A stretch of DNA of 16,960 nucleotides from Streptosporangiaceae bacterium (lineage in GTDB: Bacteria > Actinomycetota > Actinomycetes > Streptosporangiales > Streptosporangiaceae): assembly GCA_030045215.1 (NCBI GenBank), contig JASIBJ010000139.1, positions 1-16,960 of the forward strand. Direction: 5' to 3'. This document shows positions 7,674 to 14,021 of this stretch, in pieces (the stretch's first letter is position 1; each line of letters opens with the position of its first letter). The translations under genes and the position numbers were made by a program. The notes beneath the pieces are model-generated. The model made no database searches, was not told the DNA's origin, and was given only the letters and a program-made list of their open reading frames with translations.

Positions 7674-8981
7674 TTGATCAGAACATCGGCGCATCCCGAA
7701 CCTGGCCTGCGCAAAGCTGCGCGAGGCCGCTTGACGTTCCGCGCAAACCGGTCGAGATCTCCGCGTGTGCTGATCCTCGTGCAGAACTTGCCGGTGCCAT
7801 TCGACCGGCGAGTCTGGCAGGAAGCCACGAGTCTTGCCTCCGTCGGCTACGAGGTGCATGTCATCTGCCCGCGCACCAGCCGCTACCCGCGGCGGCGCGA
7901 GGTTATCGACGGGATCCGGGTCTACCGGTACGCTCCAGGGCCCGAGGCTGACGCCAGCGTCGCCGCATACCTGCTCGAGTACTCGATCGCGGTCATCTCG
8001 CAGGCGCTGCTCGCCCTGAGCGTGCGCATGCGCCGGCGCATCGCGATCGTGCACATTTGCAATCCGCCTGACCTGCTGTTCCTGTGCGCCCTGCCGCTGC
8101 TGGCACTCGGCGCGCGACTCATCTATGACCACCACGATGCCTGCCCGGAGCTGATGGTGGCCAAGGGCAGGCAGCCAGGCAGCCGCCTCGTCCGGCTGAT
8201 GACCAGCCTTGAGCGGCTCACCTACCGGTTCGCCACGGTCTCGATCGAGACCAATGGCAGCTTCCGGGCGATCGCCGTTGGCCGCGGCGGGATGCGGCCG
8301 GAGAACGTGTTCGTGGTCAGGTCGGCACCGGCAGCCGGGCGGTTCGCGAGCGCCGAGCCAGACGACCAGTGGCGCCGTGGTCGCAAGCACCTGGTCGGCT
8401 ATGTCGGCATCATGGGCAGCCAGGACGGCCTCGACTACCTGCTGGACGCAGCCGCCGACATCGTCAGGCGCGGCCGGGACGACGTCCAGTTCGTGCTCGT
8501 GGGCGACGGCACCGAACTGGCGAGGCTGCGAGCCAGGGCCGCCGACCTGCGGCTCGGCAGCCAGGTCGAGTTCACCGGGCTGATCTCCTCCGACCGCCAG
8601 CTCGGGTCGATCCTGGCTACCGCCGACGTCTGCGTAAGCCCGGACGAAGCCAACGCGATGAACGACATCTCCACGATGAACAAGATCATGGAATACATGG
8701 CTCTCGGCAAGCCGGTGGTGCAGTTTGACCTCACCGAGGGCCGCGTCTCGGCCGGCGATGCCAGCCTGTACGCGGCCGCCAACGACGCTCAGGACCTGGC
8801 CGACTGCATCTTGCGGCTGGTCGATGACGAGGCGCTGCGCACCCGGATGGGCGAGCTCGGCCGGCAGCGGATGCGCACGGACCTGTGCTGGGAGGCTCAG
8901 GTACCCGAGCTACTCGCGGCTTACGACCGCGCTCTTGGCCGGCCGGCGGCAGGAAGTGCGGCGGACGGGGTGCACCACTGA
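7674..8981 (+). CDS. GT4-family glycosyltransferase (GT-B fold)
   Basis: This is a retaining GT-B glycosyltransferase of about 435 residues, expected to act at the cytoplasmic face of the membrane on a lipid-linked oligosaccharide. The N-terminal Rossmann domain starts at RVLILVQNLPVPFDRRVW (31-48), a form common in EPS/O-antigen GT4 enzymes, with YDHHDACPEL at 151-160. The C-terminal donor domain begins at YVGIMGSQDGLDYLL (243-257), has FVLVGDGTE (about 273-281) and ends with NKIMEYMALGKPVVQFD (336-352); Glu340 and Glu355 sit roughly where the EX7E-type acidic residues are found. The start is uncertain. TTG at 7674 has GGGA nine bases upstream, but about 30 residues of basic, poorly conserved sequence precede the fold, so an internal GTG near codon 32 is possible. 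Sugar specificity is not readable. The gene heads a plus-strand group with the methyltransferase and beta-helix genes. Confidence 0.88.
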   Translation: MIRTSAHPEPGLRKAARGRLTFRANRSRSPRVLILVQNLPVPFDRRVWQEATSLASVGYEVHVICPRTSRYPRRREVIDGIRVYRYAPGPEADASVAAYLLEYSIAVISQALLALSVRMRRRIAIVHICNPPDLLFLCALPLLALGARLIYDHHDACPELMVAKGRQPGSRLVRLMTSLERLTYRFATVSIETNGSFRAIAVGRGGMRPENVFVVRSAPAAGRFASAEPDDQWRRGRKHLVGYVGIMGSQDGLDYLLDAAADIVRRGRDDVQFVLVGDGTELARLRARAADLRLGSQVEFTGLISSDRQLGSILATADVCVSPDEANAMNDISTMNKIMEYMALGKPVVQFDLTEGRVSAGDASLYAAANDAQDLADCILRLVDDEALRTRMGELGRQRMRTDLCWEAQVPELLAAYDRALGRPAAGSAADGVHH

Positions 8982-9062
8982 CCGACTCGTTGCCCCGAGC
9001 ACGGTCACGGCGGCCGGCCGCCAGACAAACCAGAACGCCAGGCAGTAAGAAAGGCAGCGAGC

Positions 9063-9716
9063 GTGCACAGTCTGCGTAATCGCCTCGTGGACGGACCGGC
9101 CTCGTGCGGTGCCCGGCACCGCGCGCGACGCTGGGAGTGGCTGCGCGCGGCCTTTCCTCAGGTCGACCAGATGTCGGTCATAGATCTGGGCGGCACGGCG
9201 GACAGCTGGCTGCGGGCGCCGGTTCGGCCCGCGCAGGTGCGGGTCGTCAACATCGAGCCCGACCCTGGCGCATCCGGGCTGCCCGGATGGCTGCGGGTCG
9301 AGCAGGGCGACGCCTGCGACCTGCCCGGCAGCATCCTGTCCGGTGCCTACGACCTCGTCTTCTCGAACTCGGTGATCGAGCATGTCGGCGGCCACGCGCA
9401 GCGCGTCCGGTTCGCCGAGGCGGTGCACAAGCTCGCCGACCGGCACTGGATTCAGACGCCCTACCGCTACTTTCCGCTAGAGCCGCACTGGCTGTTTCCC
9501 GGATTTCAGTTCCTGCCGCTGTCGGTTCGCGCCCAGATCGCGCACCGCTGGCCGCTTGGGCACACCCCCGCGCCGAGTCCGCACCATGGCCTCTCCGATG
9601 CCATGGGCGTCGAGCTACTGAGCCGGGCCGAGATGGCTTACTACTTCCCGCATTCGGAGCTCAAGTCCGAGCGGATGCTGGGGCTGGTGAAGTCGCTGAT
9701 CGCCGTCCGGCGCTAA
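9063..9716 (+). CDS. Small class I SAM-dependent methyltransferase
   Basis: This 217-residue protein has a class I methyltransferase core. Motif I is VIDLGGTADSW (39-49), an acidic post-motif residue lies in VNIEP (62-66), GDAC follows at 82-85, and the motif-IV-like YDLVFSNSVIEHV spans 96-108. Such compact proteins are frequent in polysaccharide loci, where they methylate sugars or sugar-linked groups; the substrate here is unknown. The start is GTG at 9063, with AAGG (9051-9054, in the run AGAAAGG) eight bases upstream. It lies 81 bases after the GT4 gene on the same strand and is probably co-transcribed with it. The C-terminal half (PYRYFPLEPHWLFPG, then HHGLSDAMGVELLSRAEM) is typical of a methyltransferase subgroup found next to GT4 enzymes. 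The fold call is strong; the target is inference. Confidence 0.85.
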   Translation: MHSLRNRLVDGPASCGARHRARRWEWLRAAFPQVDQMSVIDLGGTADSWLRAPVRPAQVRVVNIEPDPGASGLPGWLRVEQGDACDLPGSILSGAYDLVFSNSVIEHVGGHAQRVRFAEAVHKLADRHWIQTPYRYFPLEPHWLFPGFQFLPLSVRAQIAHRWPLGHTPAPSPHHGLSDAMGVELLSRAEMAYYFPHSELKSERMLGLVKSLIAVRR

Positions 9717-9867
9717 ACCCGGCGAGATAGTGACACACGTCCGCGCGTGTCACCTTGACCGATGCCCGGCAAAGCCCGGGTAGCGCCTTCTTTACGGTGA
9801 TACCGTGAGCCCGATGATGCCCGAGGCCATAACTGCGAAGTTACGGCTATCAGACAAGGTCTGGTAA
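9717..9867 (+). promoter_or_regulatory. Structured leader upstream of the beta-helix lipoprotein gene
   Basis: This 151-nt spacer holds five successive inverted repeats. GTGACAC/GTGTCAC (9730-9753, with further inner pairs) comes first, then CCCGG/CCGGG (9765-9780) and ACGGT-GAT-ACCGT (9794-9806). Next is a 9-position stem with one A-C mismatch closed by a GCGA (GNRA) tetraloop (9826-9847), and last CAGAC-AAG-GTCTG (9851-9863), which covers the AAGG likely Shine-Dalgarno site. The octamer GATGCCCG occurs twice (9761-9768, 9816-9823). The first hairpins may terminate the upstream transcript and the last ones may form a 5' UTR. It matches no riboswitch class I can name. Confidence 0.5.
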
Positions 9868-11046
9868 ATGGCCAGCGGTTCGCTTTGGCAATTTTATAAG
9901 CGCGGTAAGCCCGGTCCGGCGAAGTTCACCGTGGCGATCATGGCGGCGTCAGCGCTGATCGCCGGTTGCGGTGCCATTGGCGGGGGAACCTCGTCCGCCA
10001 GCAGCCCCCGCCCCGTCGTCACCGCGGGCACCAGTGCCTCGCCAGGGACCTGCTGCGCCTCGCCGACCGGCTCACCGGCCAGCGGCGCACCGGCACGCCG
10101 TTCGTCGGCGACGCCCGGCAAGAATTCGGCCACGGCGTGGCCCACTCCCAGGCCCGGCAGGTCGACGACACCCAGCGGCCCGAGCCCGATCCCGTCGACC
10201 GCTCCCACAGGCCCGGCGGGCACCGGCGGCGCCTGCTCGGCTGCGCGTAACACGCCGGGCGGGCCAGACCCCTGGGGCGGCTGCTGGCCGGGTCCGAACA
10301 ACACCGGCGTGCCAGCCGGCACCAGCCTGGCCAGTTTCGACAGTTCCTGCACGATCCGCCGCAGCGGCGTGGTTATCGCGGACGAGGCCATCAACTGCCA
10401 GCTCATCGTGCTCGGTCAGAACGTGACGATCAAGGACAGCACGATCAACGGCACCGTGCACACCGACGGGTCCGGCAGCGTGCTGATCGAGGACACGACC
10501 ATCAACGGTGGTTCCAACCACTCGGAGTCCGTGGGCGGGGCCAATCTCACCGTGATCCAGGACAACATCTTCGGCGACCAGCATGAGGTGCACTGCTACT
10601 CGAACTGCACGGTCGAGAACTCCTGGCTGCACAACAACTACAACGGCCTGGCGCTCGGCTGGCACGAGAACGGCTTCTTCAACGACGGCGGGAGCAACTT
10701 CACGCTGATCCACAACAGCGTTTACTGCGTCGGCGGCTGCACCGGGGATATCACGTTCATCCCCGACGGCAATGTCTCCTACGCCACGGTGGACAAGAAC
10801 CTGCTGGTCGCGACCATGTACGCAAGCTATTGCCTCTACCCGAGCAGCGACCCGGGGTACAAGCCGGGGATCATGAGCCACATGGTCGTGACGGACAACG
10901 TCTTCCAGCGCGGCCGCAATGGCAAGTGCGCCACCTACGGCCCGGTGTACGGCTGGGATCGGCCGAGCAAGATCCCCGACAGCGACGGGTACGGCAACGT
11001 CTGGTACGGCAACGTGTGGGATAACGGCCAGCCGCTGCAGCCCTAG
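9868..11046 (+). CDS. Lipoprotein with right-handed beta-helix domain
   Basis: This 392-residue protein is predicted to be anchored outside the membrane. A basic N-terminus and hydrophobic stretch end in lipobox LIAGC (Cys34). A low-complexity Ser/Pro/Gly/Thr linker (about 36-150) leads to a repeat-rich domain (about 165-392) with regularly spaced VTIKDSTING, VLIEDTTING, LTVIQDNIFG, CTVENSWLHN and FTLIHNSVYC units. These are the rungs of a pectate-lyase-like parallel beta-helix. Several Cys residues (for example CYSNC, CVGGC) could form disulfides. Beta-helix proteins in EPS loci are typically lyases, hydrolases, epimerases or glycan binders; no catalytic residues can be assigned here, so activity is unknown. 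ATG at 9868 has AAGG seven bases upstream, inside a small hairpin. It ends 18 bases from a convergent wzz-like gene, with no clear terminator between them. Confidence 0.78.
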   Translation: MASGSLWQFYKRGKPGPAKFTVAIMAASALIAGCGAIGGGTSSASSPRPVVTAGTSASPGTCCASPTGSPASGAPARRSSATPGKNSATAWPTPRPGRSTTPSGPSPIPSTAPTGPAGTGGACSAARNTPGGPDPWGGCWPGPNNTGVPAGTSLASFDSSCTIRRSGVVIADEAINCQLIVLGQNVTIKDSTINGTVHTDGSGSVLIEDTTINGGSNHSESVGGANLTVIQDNIFGDQHEVHCYSNCTVENSWLHNNYNGLALGWHENGFFNDGGSNFTLIHNSVYCVGGCTGDITFIPDGNVSYATVDKNLLVATMYASYCLYPSSDPGYKPGIMSHMVVTDNVFQRGRNGKCATYGPVYGWDRPSKIPDSDGYGNVWYGNVWDNGQPLQP

Positions 11047-11064
11047 TGGCCGCCGCTGCAACCG

Positions 11065-11979
11065 CTAGTAGCCGTCCTCTTCTCCGTCCTCGCCCAGGCC
11101 AAGGTCAGCGTCTTCTCCGTCCTCGTCCAGGCCACGCTCAGCGTCGCGGGCGCGACCCATCCTCGGCAGCGCTGACCTTCCCTCGGCCAGGCTGTGAACC
11201 GACCGCCTGATCCCGGACGACAGGAACGGGCTGGCGAACTCCTGCGTGCTCTCCGAGGCCTCAAGGCCGTTGGGCTCCTCGCGGAATCGGTACGAGCGGC
11301 GGGGCCTGGCCGGCGGGATATCGAGTTCCTCCTCGCGCTTGCGCGCGAACGCCTCCGCGATCGAGATCACGAGGAAGAGCAGGATGACGCCGACGCCCAG
11401 GACTTCGATGAGCGCGCGCAGCTTGGGGGTCACCTCCTGTTGCGCGCTGGTCGGTGGCAGCAGCGTGTAGAAGGTGATCATGTACGTCTGGGACACGGGA
11501 GGATTGGTGTTCAGCTGCATCTGCTGCAGGTCGGTGGTCGCGGCCGCCATGACCTTCTGTGCGGCGTAGACCGCCGATGCCGACGTCGTGCCCACCCCGG
11601 TGATGTCGAGGAACGCCGGGTTCCCTGGGTCGCTGCTCATGGCGACCTGATACTTCGGGCTGACGCCCTCGGCGGCCAGCGATACCTGAGCGGCATGCGA
11701 AGTGACCCGGTCCATGACCGCGTCCCCGACGTAGGTCAGGTCACCGTAGTCGAGATAGGGGTTGTTCGCGTCGATGTTCGCATACTTCTTCGGATCCGCC
11801 TGGATCTGCGCTGCGGTGGGGGCGGCGGGCGGGTTGAGCAGGGCCAGTTCCCCGTCGGCGTCGTAGGTCGGTGGCTTGATCTTGACCACGTAGATCAGGC
11901 CGGCCAGCACGAGCACCAGCACGGGGATCACCGCGATCTTGTGCCGCCAGATCGTCCTGGAGAGCGCGAGCAGGTCCAT
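11065..11979 (-). CDS. Wzz-like chain-length determinant / polysaccharide co-polymerase
   Basis: This 304-residue protein has the two-helix topology of Wzz/capsular chain-length proteins. Transmembrane helix 1 (about 15-33) follows a short cytoplasmic start (MDLLALSRTIWRHK), an extracytoplasmic domain spans about 35-187, and helix 2 (about 188-210) is followed by a cytoplasmic tail of about 95 residues. There is no Walker-A/BY-kinase domain, so any kinase partner would be encoded elsewhere. The PPTYDADGELALLNPP segment after helix 1 is typical of the family. The tail is Arg-rich, then strongly acidic, and ends in two 11-residue repeats. ATG at 11979 overlaps the wzy-like stop by one base (TGATG) and has GGAGG (complement of 11986-11990) six bases upstream. 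The pairing with a Wzy-like polymerase supports control of polymer length. It is last in the minus-strand operon. Confidence 0.8.
   Translation of the reverse strand: MDLLALSRTIWRHKIAVIPVLVLVLAGLIYVVKIKPPTYDADGELALLNPPAAPTAAQIQADPKKYANIDANNPYLDYGDLTYVGDAVMDRVTSHAAQVSLAAEGVSPKYQVAMSSDPGNPAFLDITGVGTTSASAVYAAQKVMAAATTDLQQMQLNTNPPVSQTYMITFYTLLPPTSAQQEVTPKLRALIEVLGVGVILLFLVISIAEAFARKREEELDIPPARPRRSYRFREEPNGLEASESTQEFASPFLSSGIRRSVHSLAEGRSALPRMGRARDAERGLDEDGEDADLGLGEDGEEDGY
11078..11143. repeat. Two 33-nt tandem repeats in the wzz-like C-terminal tail
   Basis: Units at 11078-11110 and 11111-11143 differ at three of 33 positions by eye. They encode two 11-residue units rich in Asp, Glu and Gly near the C-terminus of the Wzz-like protein. 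The high identity and in-frame length suggest a recent in-frame duplication. Confidence 0.85.
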
Positions 11980-13442
11980 CAGTATCCTCCATCAGGCACG
12001 CCAGCCCCGTTAAGATCGGGCCCCCGCGAGACGGCGACCCCGTTGGCGTGCCAGGTAGTTTTCCGGTCATTTGTTATCGTGTCCCGCTCGCTCCTCACGG
12101 CCCTGGCATCTGCGTGGGCGATCAGCCAGGCCGCCCCGATCAGGCCGGCAATCAATGCCTGCGTGTTGACGAACAGCGGGAAGGAGAGCGAGTCGAAGGT
12201 TCCCGAGCACAGCACGGCCGCTAGCTCGGCGCCTCCGAGCGCCGCGCACAGGTCGCGCGTGCTCTCGGTCATTGCCAGCCGGCGCGCGGAGAACGCGGCG
12301 AAGGCCGGCCAGAGCAGGTAGAAGGCCAGCACGGCCACGCCGATCAGGCCTAGTTCAACCGCCGTCGTCAGGTACTGGTTATCGAGAATGTCGACCTGGG
12401 TCGTGAAGTAGTAGGTTCCGCCACCCTGACCGAACCACGGCGCCTGCCTGACCAGCGCCTCCACATAGGGGTAGTTGTTCAGGCGGTGCTGGATCGAGTT
12501 GTCGGAGGTTCCGGCAAAGAAGTACTGATCGAGCGTGCCGAGCAGGCCGTGTGAGCTGACGAAAATGAACCCGACTGCCACCGGGACACCAGCGAGCAAG
12601 GTCACCCGCGTTCGCGGTGTCATGCACACGAGCAGCGTGCCGATGCCCAGCGCCGCGGCCAGCACCGCCGACCGTGACACGGACGTCGGAATGCAGATCG
12701 CGATGAGGACCACCGGCAGCCAGCGGACCAGCAGCGACCGGTGCTTGTCGTACATGGCGAGGTAGATCGCGATCGGCAGGAGCATGCCCGCCACGACGCC
12801 CATCTCGATCGGGTCAATCCCCGTGCCGGCAACGCGCGCGACCCCGCCCCGGCTCTCGATGCCGTAGATCCCGGCGGCCGCGTTAATGGTGAACCCAGGC
12901 AGGTCGCGCAGGTACGGGGTGATGTCCCGGTTCAGCCACCACTGCATGCCCGCGACCAGGCCGCAGAACGCGTCTCCCCAGCACGCCGCGCGCAGCACGC
13001 GCCGGATGTCCTCGTAGGAGTGGATGCACTCGGAAGCCACCAGGATGATGCCGGAGACGCCGGCCATCTGCAGCAGCCATCGGTCTGCGCCGGTCAGCTG
13101 CGTCTGGTTGAGCAGTGCCCGGTTCATCAGCACGTAGGAGATCAGTGACACGATCCAGAACGCGCACAGCGCCGTTCGCACCGGCGAGTGGTACTGCAGC
13201 GGATGGTGCAGGCCGAGAAGTACGCTGCCGACGTACAGCAGCAGGATGACGTACGAGACGAGGGCGGCGACGTAGCCGGCGCCGCCGACGACGTGGATCA
13301 CCGCGTTCGACGGGAAGACGAACAGCGTCAGGACCATGACCGACAGCAACGTCACCGCGGACGATCGCGGGCGCGACTTGGCCTCCCGCTCATCGGCCAT
13401 CAGGGGGGCCAGCCGAGCGCCGGCCACCTGTGTAGCCGTCAC
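11979..13442 (-). CDS. Wzy / O-antigen-ligase-like polysaccharide polymerase
   Basis: This 487-residue integral membrane protein has about ten to twelve hydrophobic segments and a long extracytoplasmic stretch in the middle and C-terminal half. The region around HRLNNYPYVEALVRQAPWFGQG (split by eye at about 315-340), followed by DNQYLTTAVELGLIG, is the classic late-loop pattern of O-antigen ligase/Wzy polymerases. The role would be to join lipid-linked repeat units, or attach finished glycan, outside the membrane. Sequence alone does not separate polymerase from ligase, but the adjacent chain-length protein favours polymerase. GTG at 13442 has GGAGG about ten bases upstream; ATG at 13400 (MADERE) is an alternative start. 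Its stop overlaps the wzz-like start by one base. The start region overlaps a doubtful upstream ORF by 4 nt. Confidence 0.82.
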   Translation of the reverse strand: MTATQVAGARLAPLMADEREAKSRPRSSAVTLLSVMVLTLFVFPSNAVIHVVGGAGYVAALVSYVILLLYVGSVLLGLHHPLQYHSPVRTALCAFWIVSLISYVLMNRALLNQTQLTGADRWLLQMAGVSGIILVASECIHSYEDIRRVLRAACWGDAFCGLVAGMQWWLNRDITPYLRDLPGFTINAAAGIYGIESRGGVARVAGTGIDPIEMGVVAGMLLPIAIYLAMYDKHRSLLVRWLPVVLIAICIPTSVSRSAVLAAALGIGTLLVCMTPRTRVTLLAGVPVAVGFIFVSSHGLLGTLDQYFFAGTSDNSIQHRLNNYPYVEALVRQAPWFGQGGGTYYFTTQVDILDNQYLTTAVELGLIGVAVLAFYLLWPAFAAFSARRLAMTESTRDLCAALGGAELAAVLCSGTFDSLSFPLFVNTQALIAGLIGAAWLIAHADARAVRSERDTITNDRKTTWHANGVAVSRGPDLNGAGVPDGGY

Positions 13443-13723
13443 GGCAGCGTCACCTCCGTGACGGCGAGCGGCGGTCCGGGCGGTTCACACCGATCGCTGC
13501 CAGATAACAGGGCGGCACTGTCCTCATATGACCTCCGGCTTGCGCCTACACCAGCAGGCACTCCACCGTTAGCAGGGGGCCCCTCAACTCGACGCCTGGC
13601 CTGGGTGATCGGTTCACAGCCGCGACCGACAAGCAGGATCTCATGGCCGGGGAGCGTGAGCAAGGAAGGGCCGGTGCTGGGACCACTGGAGCGCATCGCG
13701 CCTCGTGCGGTCACTGCCGTCAC
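13439..13723 (-). CDS. Doubtful 94-residue ORF filling the ACP-wzy gap
   Basis: The frame begins with a GTG that overlaps the ACP stop by four bases (GTGA) and ends with a TGA that overlaps the wzy GTG in the same way. That geometry looks like a coupled gene. Against this, the predicted product is Gly/Pro/Arg-rich with no recognisable domain, signal peptide or membrane segment. By hand count only about two thirds of its codons end in G or C, clearly below the neighbouring genes, and it contains a TTA codon (codon 73). A 9-nt direct repeat CGGTTCACA (13481-13489, 13610-13618) and a hairpin near the wzy start fit an intergenic regulatory spacer equally well. Treat it as a candidate, more likely non-coding. 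Confidence 0.25.
   Translation of the reverse strand: MTAVTARGAMRSSGPSTGPSLLTLPGHEILLVGRGCEPITQARRRVEGPPANGGVPAGVGASRRSYEDSAALLSGSDRCEPPGPPLAVTEVTLP
13448..13463 (-). promoter_or_regulatory. Hairpin presenting the wzy Shine-Dalgarno site in its loop
   Basis: On the minus strand, CGTCAC-GGAG-GTGACG forms a perfect 6-bp stem with the GGAG of the likely ribosome-binding site as a 4-nt loop. The wzy-like GTG start follows five bases after the hairpin. It could modulate ribosome access, or be chance. Confidence 0.4.
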
Positions 13724-13980
13724 TGCCGGTGAGCCGCCACGAAGGCAGACAGAGAGCCGATGCTGTCAAAAACGTCGGCGGTAAAATCCTCCTCGTCCAC
13801 CTCGAAGCCGAATCTGTCCTCAATCGCCGCGATCAGTTCGGCCACCGCCATCGAGTCCAGCTCGGGCATGCTGCCAAGCAGCGCTGTCGACTCGGTCAGG
13901 GACTCGAGGCGGTCCGTGATCCCGAGCACCTCGGCGATGAGCGACCTGACCTCGTCGAGCGTCGGGACAGTTGCTTCCAT
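13720..13980 (-). CDS. Acyl carrier protein
   Basis: This is an 86-residue acidic carrier protein. The phosphopantetheine attachment site is Ser in ELDSMAVAEL (about 41-50, Ser43), in the usual place at the start of helix II, followed by IEDRFGFEVDEEDF, a typical ACP helix II-III pattern. A dedicated phosphopantetheinyl transferase is not in the window. ATG at 13980 has AAGGAG (complement of 13986-13991) five bases upstream, a strong site. It lies 41 bases after the PLP decarboxylase and downstream of the AMP ligase in the same direction. It is therefore probably a private carrier for the acyl or aminoacyl group those enzymes handle, rather than the fatty-acid ACP. What it carries is unknown. 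Confidence 0.93.
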   Translation of the reverse strand: MEATVPTLDEVRSLIAEVLGITDRLESLTESTALLGSMPELDSMAVAELIAAIEDRFGFEVDEEDFTADVFDSIGSLSAFVAAHRQ

Positions 13981-14021
13981 GCATGCTCCTTGACTATCGC
14001 GGTGTGATGGGCATCTAGCGG

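Noticed and set aside
9717..9867. Known c-di-GMP or c-di-AMP riboswitch in the structured leader
   Set aside because: A GCAAAG-like string and GNRA-capped hairpin suggested it, but the conserved core strings of those classes as I remember them are absent. Left as an unclassified leader.
9868..11046. PEP-CTERM or LPXTG sorting signal on the exported proteins
   Set aside because: Sought because of the exosortase-type ligase and decarboxylase. The beta-helix protein ends DNGQPLQP and the GH26 ends LASVGQ, with no C-terminal hydrophobic helix and basic tail.
10072..11061. 329-residue minus-strand ORF opposite the beta-helix gene
   Set aside because: The plus-strand reading gives a lipobox and regular beta-helix rungs; the minus reading is Val/Asp/His-rich noise.
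11047..11064. Terminator between the convergent beta-helix and wzz-like genes
   Set aside because: Only 18 bases separate them and no convincing dyad was found, so no terminator is claimed.
11194..12321. 375-residue plus-strand ORF opposite wzz and wzy
   Set aside because: It spans the junction of two real minus-strand genes, has no domain or sensible start context, and is explained by third-position GC bias.
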